Origin: Pomphorhynchus laevis
Taxonomy: Eukaryota; Acanthocephala; Palaeacanthocephala; Echinorhynchida; Pomphorhynchidae
Direction of reading: 5' to 3'
DNA length: 64,000 nucleotides
NCBI GenBank assembly: GCA_012934845.2
Contig: WNNJ02003069.1
Span: 1 to 64,000 of the forward strand
Below the pieces are notes generated by a model. The model saw only the letters and a list, made by a program, of their open reading frames with translations, did not search any database and had not been told where the DNA came from. Each line of letters opens with the position of its first letter. Position 1 is the first letter of the stretch. Of the stretch, positions 45,280 through 56,748 are shown piece by piece. Both the position numbers and the translations under genes were made by a program.

Positions 45280-47738
45280 ATGGTGAGTAAACCCGAGCCT
45301 TTTTCACTGAATATTCTTCAGTGGAATTCGGGAGGTGCTTCCGCCCTTAGACTTTTATCTGGTAGAGATGCAGATGTTATAGTCCTTCAGGAGACGCGGT
45401 CTATCCGTCTCCCCCAGGACATTACTCGATTTTTCCCAAAGCACACATATTCCCACTATACTCCGTACATAACCCCATCCCACTTCTCTTCATCTCAAGG
45501 ACTCTTAACCCTAGTTAAATGCTCCTTAAGGTCTTCCCTCATATTAAATTACTCTTGTCCAGCCCTCTCCTGTCTAGTAGTGTCACTCGTTAAGAACGGT
45601 AAACGCCTCAGTATAGCCAATGTCTACATACGTCCAGGGGAGATTCACAAGAACCGCGACCTCCTGGACGGTATTATTGATAGCGGCTATGACATGATAC
45701 TTGGAGACTTCAACGACAGAACCGGTCGTTGGATCAACGCGTCACTTCGCAGAGCTAGGAACGGTTATCTTATTCACAAACCACCGACCCCCACCTTTCA
45801 TTGCACATCAACAAATTCAATCCTCGACATTTTACTGCTTCACTCAAGGTAGTTGCTTAAACCTCTCTGTACGGAGCAGTCGCGCCAACAATTGTCCACC
45901 TCTCATGACCTAATTCACTGGAGAATTGAGGAAGATACATTGCTTCGAAGGAGGTTTCACTTTGATCCGATCAGAGTAGCCTTCTTCCAGGCGGCTATCT
46001 GACTCTTTCCCCGAATAGGAAATCTAAGTCTGACCGATTTTAATATCTACCTCTCTTCGCAAGCTACCGCGATTCTATCGACTACCTATAAAGGTCGTAT
46101 ATACAATCCCACTCCGACGAAACTCAAGGTCCTAGCAAAATTACTGAACCTCCCTAATCTCTCTGCTTCCGCCAAACAGGCCCTCTCGAATGAATACTGG
46201 AGCGCTAGATACAGGTTCCAGCTGAGTAGGGATAAGACGAGTATCGCTCGCCTTAATCCTTCTCAGTCTTCCTTCTGGAAGATATTCAAGAAGGAGAAGT
46301 TTGTTTGCTGGAAGGATAGAGCATTGAGTTGGATAGGGAATGTAGGCCTTGATAAAGTTTTGGAGGAGTCACTAGCCCTACACAACTATGGAGCCACTCA
46401 ATCACCTCAACCAATCCCGCCTTGGTGTAACTTCAGGAGTAGGGATATATCTGTTACGGATATTCTTAACTCCTGGGGTCCACTCCCGGGCACCTCCAAA
46501 TCCGTCATTCAACTTTCTTCTCGGGTCTGTCAGCTTTTGACAGCTGATCAGAGAAGAGAGGTGGCCGTAACTATGCATTTAGCCTCCCCATCCGATGTAG
46601 CAGGCATCAATATTAGTAAACGTGTTTTTATTCCTAAGAAAAAATCCTGTTCATGTCCTAAAGACCTGCGACCCATTTCGATTCAAAATTCCCTCGTGTC
46701 GATTTACGAAAAAGCGCTTGCGCAAAAAATCCGCGACCATTTAAGTAGGCAAAATTTGATCCCTTCAGGTTTTCATGGGTTCGTCAAAGGTCGCTCGGTC
46801 CATTCAGCAGTAGGTGAGGTGGAGCAGTTTTGTCGGGAAAATAGCCATCGCCTAGTTGTGGCTATTTTCCTTGACTTTTCTGCTGCATTTGACCGCATCT
46901 CCATTCCTTTTGTGATCTCTTCTCTCAGGTCCCTCGGGTTGCCTGCGAGAATTGTGAACAGGGTGGAGATCCTGATGTACACCAAACGGTTTTATTATAA
47001 AGACGACCCTGATGCGCGTCAGTTTTACCCTATTACGGGTGTGCCTCAAGGTTCACCTCTTTCTCCTATCTTATATCTTGCTGCTTCCATTAATCTATTC
47101 AAAATATTTAAACGCGAACAACGTCTTGTGGTGTATGCTGATGACACCACAGCCCTGTTCTCTGGACACAGGTGCAAAGACGTAGTTTCTGACATCAGCC
47201 GCTTCTTTTTAAGATTAAAAGACCAGTTACCCAAATCCAATCTTATCTTAAACTCCGCCAAATCGCAGGCGGTTGTCTTTCATGGCACCACTGCAACAAA
47301 GAAAAAACTTAAGAGATTAGCACTCTCTGCACTCTCCTCCATATTTGCCTCTGAACCACTCCCCACCTTCACAAGTCGAGTAAAATACCTGGGGTTCACC
47401 GTTACGGTGAACTGGTCGGCGAAAGCTGACTGGATAGACTTAAACGTATCCTGAAGAAATCTAGGTGGGCTCTGAAACAGGCTCAGCATCTGTCATTGAA
47501 AGGGAAAACCCAGGTGCGCCTTTGGGGTACCTGGGCTATCTCGGGATTAGTCTTCTTCTCTAGAGGACGTCCCCCAGAGCAAAGACTAAGGTTCCTGAAG
47601 CTCCTCGTCTCTCGTTTACCCAGCATAGTCCGCACCGATTGGATCCTTCGGGGGGTGAAAGACCCAGGGTGGTTCAGTCGGAAGGCGGCGTGTTGGATCG
47701 GTTGGGGGGCTCAGATCCCCATGGATTTGAGGCCATAA
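45280..47738 (+). pseudogene. LINE ORF2, endonuclease plus reverse transcriptase
   Basis: The endonuclease starts MVSKPEPFSLNILQWNSGG and contains VLQETR, NVYIRPGEIHKN, LGDFNDRTGRWIN and TSTNSILDI (45280-45850). The same frame then runs on to the reverse transcriptase, interrupted only by TAG at 45850-45852 and TGA at 46000-46002. The polymerase part (46324-47454) has DLRPISIQNSLVSIYEKALA, GFVKGRSVHSAV, FLDFSAAFDRI (first Asp), ITGVPQGSPLSPILY and VVYADDTT (catalytic pair). A one-base shift near 47435 moves the C-terminus (LKGKTQVRLWGTWAISGLVF and on to 47738) into the next frame. So there are three lesions in about 820 codons. Confidence 0.85.
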
Positions 47739-47885
47739 TGTTTTAAAGAAGACTGACATGCAACTTTGAAGATTGTCAATTCATCTTGAAGAAGATTAGA
47801 TAAAGGCTTGATAGTAGCTGTCTTCTGTTAATGATATTATCCTGCATGTTTATTTTTAATAAAATCTTTATTTATTTATTTAAAA

Positions 47886-48480
47886 ACAATCTGATGCGAA
47901 TCGAACATTTTGATATTATTAAACATTTTTTATAAAATTAAGGCCGACACATTTTAGTCACATGGGTGATTGGGAAAACGTATTTAAAAGATATAGTATT
48001 TAACCAAAGTATCACCTTGGTTAAATATTTTATATTTAAATACTTTATATTAAAAGTATTTAAATACTTTAAATACCTTATCACTTTGGCTAAAGTATCA
48101 CTTTGATACTTTAACAAAGTATCACTACAATAAAGTAGAATCAGCCAACCGATATGTTACATGAATTTCCTCACCAAAATGCAGAATTGCATGATGACGA
48201 ATGTCTTGTGAACATCGAAAGTGTTTCTTTCAAAACTGTTGAAAAATGGGCGCACCATTTAGAAATAGTTGTATATATCTACTAGACTCTGCTATACGAT
48301 CAAAGTTTTCAGATTTGTTTTTCAGCATCCATTAGCGTCTTATTTTTGACGAATCGGGTGAAACAGTGAGCTATAGAAATGTCATCACAATAAGCTTATA
48401 CGTCCGAACAATAGACCAACTGAAATTAAAATGATTTTAAAAAATATTTTTTTAAATATTTTTTAACGCCTTCAATTGCG
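47886..48480. other. AT-rich spacer with the right direct repeat
   Basis: No gene. A short motif (aaagtatcac(c/t)ttgg and variants) recurs four or five times at 47990-48125. Bases 48393-48450 repeat 43363-43420. Confidence 0.5.
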
Positions 48481-49919
48481 TAAGCAGAAACACAGTCTTG
48501 CCTGACGTCGCTCGCCATGTTCCTCAAATCCTACCACTCAGTAACCTATGCTACGCCCTCCCGTGTATTCTTATATTTGGTAGAGAGCACATTATATTTT
48601 GCAAAGGCATCCAACAGGGTTATCCACTGGGCCCAGTGCTTTTCTGCCTGGCAGTTAACGTTCTGGCACAGTCTGGGGCTAACATTAATATTTGGGACTT
48701 GGATGAATGCGTTCTGGGCGGTACTGCAGCCACCATCCTCTCAGACAATCGAAAAATTCAGGCAGCGGGGTTTGACATCGGATTGGAGCTAAATTCCGAA
48801 AAGTGTGGGGTAATCACAAACTACCCAGATCTCAGCCGAGACATCCAATGCAAACTAAGTGAGTGCCATACAGTTTCACCTCAAAACGCTACGCTATTGG
48901 GAGCTTTCTAGGAGGTCAAGCTTATATTGATGAAGCTCTTAGTAAAGCCGTAAACGAGCTTCATAACGCAGGAAAAACACTTAACGATTTAAGTACCCAT
49001 GACGCTTTCCTACTTTTGTGAAGCTCGCTTTGCTTTCCGAAAATAGCTTTCATCCTTCAATGTCCCCCCTGCTTTTGGAGCAAGGAACTATAGTCATTCG
49101 ACGCAAAAATCGGCATTCTACTGAGCATAATGCTGAATGTACCGCTTCCTGATAATGCGTGGCGGCATACTACTTTACTGATCAGACTCCGAGGTCTTGG
49201 TGTCCGACAAGCGCTATAAGTCGCAATACCTGCGTTCGGCTCTTTCGTATGCGCTTAACAAGAGAGCTAACCAAGAGACTGCTAGGAAACTGTCCGTCAC
49301 TCAATTCACTCTTAATAGACCCATACTTTGAAAAAGCTACAGGCTAATGGCACACTGAATTTCAGGCAACCATCCCATCGGAGCCAACCCTGCAAAAACG
49401 ATGGATGGGGGACTATTATGATGCGTGTCATCAAAAGCTTGTCGACAAAGCAACCAATCCCGAATCTCGTGCTCGCCTCATTGCTACTGCTTCAAAATGG
49501 TATGCAGCTTTCCTCGAAGAATTACCGATAGCTTTCGTTGGCACCCGGCTTGATTACCAATCATTGTTCACCGCAGTTGCACTTAGATATGGCGTTTAAT
49601 GTGCTATCTACATCTATATGCGGAGAAGCGGTCCGGAAAAACAGCGCCCATGCGCTAGACTGCAACAGAACAAAAGTACGCCATTCAGCGGTCAATGAAA
49701 TTATGAGAATGGCTCTAGCCTCCGCAGTAATTTCATCCAGGCTGGAACCTGTCGGTTTGACTAGAGACGACAGCAAGCGGCCCGACGGGGCTTCGTTACT
49801 GCCGTGGGAGGCAAGGCGTGTGCTTGTTTGGGACTTTACATGCCTAAACACTTTCGTAGCCAGTCAATTAGCGCGCAGTACATTCTGCAAGTTTCGTTGC
49901 TGATCATGCTGAACTTGTG
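48481..49919 (+). pseudogene. LINE with restriction-like endonuclease, copy A, first part
   Basis: A 5'-truncated element starts inside the reverse transcriptase: GIQQGYPLGPVLFCLAVNVL (48612-48670) and a YLDD-equivalent region degraded to WDLDECVLGG (48690-48725), then LNSEKCGVI. The C-terminal part at 49690-49850 carries GLTRDDSKRPDGASLLPW and VLVWDFTC, the R-P-D...D signature of a restriction-like endonuclease as found in R2-type LINEs. Frames are broken at several points. The element stops at 49919 because a hairpin element is inserted there, and it resumes at 50357. Confidence 0.75.
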
Positions 49920-50356
49920 AAGATGCAAAAGTTAATCAGATCAAATCAAATCAGCTAACTGAGTCTATATATTTAACTTAATTATAAAATAAACAAAACA
50001 TAATAATGCTAAATCAAAATTTAATAATTAAATAATAAAATTAATAATTGTTTTTAGATTTTCTATAATTTAAATCAAGTTAAAAATAAAAATAAAAATA
50101 AAAAATAAAATTTAAAATAAACGTCATTTTTATGAATTGACTAATAAATAACAGAATAAATGCTGAGTTAGTTATTATATATTGCCAAAGATTTCCCCAC
50201 GTTACGGCTATGTCAGTGGCTCATTGTATATATTCTTAATAATCATCAAGACAATTTTTTTAACTTTACGGCCACTGACGAAGCCGTAACACGACGAAAG
50301 CTTTGGCAATATATACTAACTAACTCAGCCTTTGATCTGATTAACTTTTGCATCTT
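49920..50356. mobile_element. Foldback/MITE inserted in LINE copy A
   Basis: A 26-base inverted repeat (aagatgcaaaagttaatcag plus six more bases) bounds the element at 49920-49945 and 50331-50356 without mismatch. The inner arms also pair: tgctgagttagttattatat with cgttacggctatgtcagtgg (50161-50220) against gccactgacgaagccgtaac and ctaactaactcagc (50270-50330). The left arm is split by a family-D copy at 49946-50155. The host LINE continues on both sides. No transposase is encoded, and no clear target duplication was found. Confidence 0.8.
49946..50155 (+). repeat. Family-D copy nested in the MITE
   Basis: It starts tcagctaactgagtctatat and ends with gaattgactaataaataaca, the same blocks as the copy at 4327, but lacks the terminal ggtcatcagg part. 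It interrupts the left arm of the hairpin element, so it arrived after it. Confidence 0.75.
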
Positions 50357-50740
50357 AACAACATGAAGCTGAGAGATAAGCGGACATTTAATTTTATTGT
50401 TGAACTTGTAATGCGTACCAAATATAGTGGCTTAGATGAGCGACAGTACAAGTTTCTTCCGATCGCCATCGAAACCTTGGGAGCAGTTGGCACCAGCGCA
50501 GCGGCTTTTTTGCAGCTGTTGGGAAAAATTATTTCGGTCGACCTTAGATAAACGGGAAATGAGTTTCCTCATGCAGCGAATGAGCGCAGCGATGCAACGA
50601 GGAAACGCCGCTTTTTTTACAGAGTCGACAGGAGAACTATCACTATATTTCTAATGAACTGTATTTATTTTATTCCTTGTATTAATTCTAATTTATGCGA
50701 AATTTATTCTAATATATTCTAATTTATTCTAATTTAGTGC
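50357..50740 (+). pseudogene. LINE copy A, second part
   Basis: After the inserted hairpin the LINE resumes with its C-terminal region: DERQYKFLPIAIETLGAVGT (about 50437), then KREMSFLMQRMSAAMQRGNA (50545-50620) in a shifted frame. The same order is seen in copy B (VKTYGSLGSSELALVKEIGK, then TSYLLQNVSITIQRGNAVSI). It ends near 50655 and is followed by a short ctaatttattctaattt repeat. Confidence 0.7.
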
Positions 50741-53700
50741 GAAATCATCTCATTCAACAACTTTAAGTGGCCACCACATCGACGAATCCACGAAGGACAT
50801 AACAAAGTCCACAAGGCAAACTACGTAGATAAGCAGCAAAGTAACCCCAGATTCGCGACAAAATCATCAACCGCCGCTGGATCGTCATACCCACATATGA
50901 TAAGTGACCCGCATCTTGCCGAGTATGTGCCTCCTCAGTCTGACGCTACCCACTCCACTCAACCTGTCCCTGTCGAGTGGGAATGTCCAATTTGCAAAAT
51001 GCCTTGCAGGATCACTAAATTTGGAAAATTCCGGGTTTACGGTCCCCTTCGTTCCAGGTGTGAGGGGTGTTCCAGCATCTCCCTAAATCAGTTTTGAAAA
51101 GAATACCGAAGGGCGCTAGATACCATACAGCTAAGGCATTTACCCGCCTCTTAAATGACTGTGCGGATGAGAACAGTCCAACAAGCTGGCTTCGGTTGTT
51201 CACTTTCTCTAGACTCGTGCTTACATCAGGTGAATCATCCGGGCGATCCCTTACATCTATGATCAAGGATAGAATTTTGAAGTTTGATGATAGCTTCCTT
51301 AAGATTACCCAACAATCGGACCCCTGTATACCAATGAAAAATAATGCCAATTCGAAGGCTCCGAAATCAAAAACCTTGTGCGAACGAGTTTCTATCAAGC
51401 TTGCAGGCTATGATGTTAGTCGGGCTGTACGGCTACTCACACCATCTGACTCCTTTGCTGTCAATATAGAGAGAGTTCCTTTCAGTCCCTTAAGGAAATG
51501 CACCCTTCACACACAAGAGATAGTCTCATTTCTCAAAACTATCCTCCAGAAAATTCGAGTCCTTCAAACTCTTTCGAGATAAGAACGGCCATTTGAGTTT
51601 CACCAATGGTTCGAGACATGGAATGAATAGCCTTCGCTCTCAACACTTGAAAGACATGATGTCCTATAGCGCTGGTGATGCAGTTCCGTCTCTGGAACTC
51701 GCTCTTTATCGTGCAATCGATGATTTTATCAAGGGCAATCTCGTCTCGGAAGGAGTAAAGCTTTTCTTTTCGGCGTCCTTATGTGCATTCAATAAAAAGG
51801 ATGGCGGGATTCACCCAATCGCAATCGGGAGCACACTCCGTCGCATTGCTGCCAAGATACTGTGTATAAGGATATCACAAAAAGTAGGTGATCACCTCCG
51901 TCTATACCAACTAGGGTGTTGTACACCATGCGGAGCAGAAGCGGTTGTTCACGCAGTCCGATCATTCATAATAAACTGCCAACAGCCCACAGTTGTTCTC
52001 AAAATAGACTTTTGAAATGCCTTTAACACCATAGATCGCGGTGTTCTCGAAGCAGTAAAGGAACACGTACCAGAAGCATTTCCATATTTTCATTCTTCCT
52101 ACGGCTCTCAGACACCTCTGGTTTATGAAGATCAAATCATTTGGTCAAAAACAGGCGTTCAACAGGGCGATCCCCTTGGTCCAATTGGTTTTGCTCTGGC
52201 AGTAAATCCTATTTCGCACTCCCTTCAATGCACTTTTAACGCGTGGTATTTGGACGACGCAACCCTTGGAGGAGATTCATATGTTGTGCTGTACGATTTG
52301 GAGACGATTTTGGCATCATCTAACCGAATAGGTCTGGAGTTTAATGCAGGCAAATGTGAGCTCATGTTCCTGAAAATGGGGGAACATGAAATCGCACAGA
52401 TGATTACTACCTTTTTATTTGTAGCTCCAAACATAAAAGTGATTAATCGGGAAAATTTGCAAATCTTTGGACGCGTTGTCTTTGAATAGAATTCACCGAA
52501 AGATTTGAATCAAAGCGAGGAGCAATTGGTATTAATGTGCACTAGGGTTTGCGAGTTTCGTGCTCACGAGACACGTTTTCTTGTAGAGAACTGCCTTTAC
52601 ATGTCCAGACTGCTTTATAATTTCCGTACAACTCCTTGCCTCAACATGTACGCGGAACTCTATAAGATCGATAGTGTACTGAAAAAATATTTATTCCACA
52701 CCACAAATTTCGCGATAACGAGCGATTCTTGGCGTCAAGCTTCATTACCCGTGCTGTTCGGTGGTTTGGGGATCCACAGTTCAGCGGACATTGCTCTTCC
52801 GGCTTTTTTATCGTCTGTAGTGGCAACGAAGGACTGCGTCAACATTCTTTTGAATAACTCTACACATTGCCCACATTTTGACGTTGACTACTCAATTTGG
52901 TTGGCCAAGACGGGTCTCAACGAGGCACCGACCAATAGCTATAAACAATCCGCTTGGGACACTCCCCTCGTTAAACGAGGTCATGAATCTTTAATTGAAG
53001 GCTCGAAAGGCGAGGCATCTTTCGTGCGAATTATGGCGGTCTCCACAAGTGAGTTTGGTGCTTGGTTAAACAGTTCCGATTGGTGTTGGGAACTTTGCTC
53101 GATGACGAGGTTGTAAGATTGAGCATTTCCCTAAGACTTGGCCTTCCTACATGTACTCCATACATATGTTATTGTGGAGCGTCTGTTGACGAGTCAGGAC
53201 GACACGGATTATCATGCCGAATTTCGAGAGGCAGATTCGTCATACACGCGGAAATATATTCAGTGATAAGCAGAGTCCTCAACACCGTCAACGCCCCCAA
53301 ACATTCTAGAGCCATCCAACGATGCAGATAGGACGGTCGACGTTCTGATGGAGTCACCGTTTTCCCTTGGCATGAAGGGAAATGTTTGATGGAAGACGCC
53401 ACCTGAATGGACACCCTCGCAGCAACAATGTTAGGAACGCAGCCAGAGGAGCGGGCGAAGCAGCTTCATATGCCGAAGTGCTAAAACGGCTGAAATATGC
53501 CGACTTGATTATGTCCCACATATTTTGCCCCTTTGGAGTAAAGACTTATGGATCACTGGGCTCTTCCGAGTTGGCTCTTGTTAAGGAGATAGGAAAAAGA
53601 TTGAAGCACGTTACCGGGGATTCACGTGCTACTTCATACCTCCTACAAAACGTTAGCATCACCATCCAACGTGGAAATGCTGTCAGCATTTTGGCGACGG

Positions 53701-53800
53701 CTTCAAAGGGCAAGAAAATGGTAGGCTGGTTGTAGCAACCAGTCTTGCTAAAAGAATGACATTTCTCTACGAAGAAGACAAACGTTCTCCATTCTAATTT
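50741..53800 (+). pseudogene. LINE with restriction-like endonuclease, copy B
   Basis: This copy is longer than copy A. It opens with a possible zinc-finger region (VEWECPICKMPC, 50970-51010). The polymerase follows: MNSLRSQHLKDMMSYSAGDA (51623), NKKDGGIHPIAIGSTLRRIA (about 51792), VLKIDF then NAFNTIDR (52001-52035, split by a TGA), GVQQGDPLGPIGFALAVNPI (52147-52205) and WYLDDATLGG (52243-52272). The tail has the Cys-His cluster YICYCGASVDESGRHGLSC (53162-53218) and RRSDGVTVFPW (about 53338), corresponding to the CCHC and R-P-D signatures of R2-type elements. Pieces are interrupted by several stops and shifts. It ends about 170 bases before the Rab-like gene. Confidence 0.8.
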
Positions 53801-53968
53801 ATTATTTAATCTTTTGTACAAGTATTGTTTTTATATACAAATCTTGTTTTTCTATTGATTTTTATACAAATCTTGTTTTTATTTATAAAAAAATATTTAT
53901 TTTTAAAAAATATTTGAAAAATATTTTTTTTAATATCTTAGATATCAGAAATTTATTCTTCTTTAAAT

Positions 53969-54671
53969 ATGGTACGAGAAATGTGTTATGAATATAAAAT
54001 TGTTGTGGTTGGAGATGCAGCGACAGGTAAAACATGCATGTTAAATCGACTTGTGAAAAACGTGTTTATTGACAACGCCGATACAACTGTTGGTGTTGAT
54101 TTCTTTCGGAAATCATTCAAAGTTGAAGACACAACTGTTAAGGTATTTGTAAAGTAGTTTTAAGATTATTTACTTTATCTTATATATAAAGCTTCATATT
54201 TGGGACACTGCTGGCCAAGAGAATTTTGCTAAATACATCACCCCTAATTTTTACCGAAATGCCTCATGTATAATGTTTGTCTTTGACTGCAAACGTCCGG
54301 AGACATTTCAATCAATTTACGGTTGGATTGAAGATGCAGAAAAGACAGCTTCTGAGAACGCATTGTATGTATTAGTGGAAGCAAAGTATGATCTGATCTT
54401 AGCCAGTGACAACAAAATAATTTCAGGTCCCAATGAGCGAGAAACCGTACGCGACGATATTGACCATTTTCTATTTAACAATCCAAGATGGCGTTATTAT
54501 CGAGTTTCCTCGAAAAACAAAAATGACGTAGTTACAATGTTCAAAAACACTGCAGCTGAATTATTTCTAAATCCCGTATTGAACTCATTCTCCAACAACA
54601 AAAGTGTCTCTGGTGGCTTGCCACAATCGCGATCCGATGACACAAGCGGACAGTTCTGTTCCTATTGCTAA
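53969..54671 (+). CDS. Rab-like small GTPase, two exons
   Basis: The exons are 53969-54142 and 54192-54671, with a 49-base GT..AG intron between them; together they give 217 residues. Rab proteins direct vesicle traffic by cycling between GTP and GDP. Motifs seen: P-loop GDAATGKT (15-22), switch I TTVGVDF (39-45), WDTAGQE (62-68) and a G5-like SSK (164-166). The G4 motif NKxD, which reads the guanine base, is changed to AKYD (122-125), so the Asn is missing. The protein ends CSYC, a plausible prenylation signal. The intron position joins TTVK to LHIWDTAGQE exactly as the family requires. I cannot assign a Rab subfamily. It could be a divergent but functional paralogue. Confidence 0.85.
54143..54191 (+). 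other. 49-bp intron of the Rab-like gene
   Basis: It starts gtatttgtaaag and ends tatatataaag. It carries an in-frame stop, and removing it restores the conserved KLHIWDTAGQE junction. It is the only intron the window supports firmly, and it is very short for an animal. Confidence 0.85.
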
Positions 54672-56748
54672 ACTATACACGGATATTTTAGATAGCTACT
54701 TATTATAATCATATACCTTAGAGATTTGATAGCTTAATATTTTGTAAACACTAAATATCATTCTTCTATTCTCTCGTTATGACTTTTAATTGAAACTAAT
54801 TTTTAACAGGAACTTGCGGTAGATCTGGTACTTTTAAGAAAGATTTCTATTTTTAATACACAAACTTTGTCAAACACCTATTGTATGTTCATCTTAATTG
54901 GTGTCAGTTATCAAAAATTACTCATTGGTAACCATTCAAGTCTTTGAAATTAAATAATAATTTAATCGTTAATTAAAGTATAATTTAAAAATTTTATATT
55001 TATACATTGATTTTTTTACTAAAAGATCATTAATTTTTAAATAAAATTTTTCAAAATAAAAAATTTACTCATACATTTTTTCATCTATAAATTCAATAAT
55101 AATCACTCAACACTTCTCTCGATCGATGATTACATATCAGACCCTACTAAAGACCAAGTATCTAAATTTTTACCCAATGTATATTATATTCCTTATAACA
55201 AAAATATCACAAATAAATTCTCCAAATATTTAAAAATTTACATAATTTTCGAAAACGCTTATTTATTTTATCTTTCGTAAAAGCTACTTTAATTCGAAAT
55301 TTTAAAGTGCTATAACATCAGTTGTATATACAATAGTGTAATATTAATGTAGACAAAAGTGGTTCGAAAAAGCTTATAAATTCCTATAATTTAAATTATT
55401 ATTAACATCTCTTGATTGTTATTTACATATCAGCTTCTCCTAATAACCACATATACAAACTTTTACAAAATCATTTCTTTTTATATATAATATTTTACTA
55501 GATTTGGCGAAAATATCTGAGGCAAGAAATGATGATGTAACATCATCATGACATTAACTAGATATTCTCATTTAAAAAATATCAGTAACCCTTTTTGCAA
55601 TATTATTATTATTATTATTGTATGTTCATCTTAATTGGTGTCAGTTATCAAAAATTACTCATTGGTAACCATTCAAGTCTTTGAAATTAAATAATAATTT
55701 AATCGTTAATTAAAGTATAATTTAAAAATTTTATATTTATACATTGATTTTTTTACTAAAAGATCATTAATTTTTAAATAAAATTTTTCAAAATAAAAAA
55801 TTTTTCAATATACAAAATTATTTATCAATTAGAAATTTTAATAATTTTAATAATTTATATTAAATTATTATAACCAATTAAATTGTTATCGCAAATGCAT
55901 TAATGGGTAAATAACTGAGACAAAACATGAAAAAAAGTATAAAATAAAAAAGTCTAATTCGACACTTTTTTAATCGTAAATGTCTCCAATTGTTATTAGA
56001 TTGTAAATTAGGCGAAGAGACATTATCATTTATTATAAAATTTTGATCCAATACTTCAATAGCACGTGAACACACCATTATTAAGGAATATTAAAAAATT
56101 AGAACAAAAAAATATCAACTTTAACTCACAATTAAATCATCATTGATATGGTGTGCCCATGTGCCACTGAAATATTGAATCAAAATTGTAAAATAAAAGA
56201 TCCTTAATTTTCAAATAAAATTTTTCAAAATAAAAAATTTATTCATACATTTTTTCATCTATAAATTCAATAATAATCACTTAACACTTCTCTCGATCGA
56301 TGATTACATATCAGACCCTACTAAAGACGAAGAGACATTATCATTTATTATACAATTTTTATCCAATATTTCGGTGGCACGTGGGCACACCATAAACAAG
56401 GATAATTCAATCTGAAAAGAGCAATTAAAATAGTACAAAAACGTTATTGTTATTAACTATTGATTTAATGATTTTTGATGTATTTCAATTATTTTTATTT
56501 TGGCGTTAAACTAAAATTAATTAAATTAATTAAATTATTTATTAGATGACACATATTTTAAACTGGGGTACTATAAAAATCAAAATATAATAAAAAATTG
56601 ACAAATATATAAATCAAAGTATTATAATAATATATTTAAAGTCTTAAATTGAAAATTTAATAGATAATAAATAATATACACAGTGTTAAAATAAAATATT
56701 ACACCAGATAATAAAATTACATTAGAAGAAATACATCATTAGCATTTA
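54672..56748. repeat. AT-rich DNA with repeated blocks and an inverted pair
   Basis: A block of about 186 bases at 54881-55066 (ttgtatgttcatcttaattg onward) is repeated nearly exactly at 55618-55803. A second block, 55020-55155 (with cttctctcgatcgatgatta), recurs at 56197-56330. A third, 56010-56079 (gcgaagagacattatcattt to cacacca), recurs at 56327-56394, and 56149-56195 is its inverted partner (tggtgtgcccatgtgccact). No gene. The 66-codon minus-strand frame at 55878-56078 lies inside these repeats. Confidence 0.65.

Larger units (their letters stand above)
43985..47885 (+). mobile_element. Jockey-like LINE, nearly complete
   Basis: This is a two-ORF non-LTR retrotransposon: a Gag-like ORF1 (44012-45247), then after 32 bases an ORF2 (45280-47738) with endonuclease and reverse transcriptase, then a 3' region ending in an aataaaatctttatttattt tail at about 47880. 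Damage in ORF2 is light. GC content is clearly above the surroundings, which marks it as a younger arrival. A diverged, 3'-truncated relative lies at 30837-32521. Confidence 0.85.

Noticed and set aside
43363-48450. Direct repeats considered as LTRs of an element spanning 5 kb
   Set aside because: The interior is a complete non-LTR element with its own 3' tail; no LTR-type genes lie between the repeats.
55878-56078. 66-codon minus-strand frame with a hydrophobic end
   Set aside because: It lies within repeated AT-rich blocks, and its duplicate at 56327 is not open.
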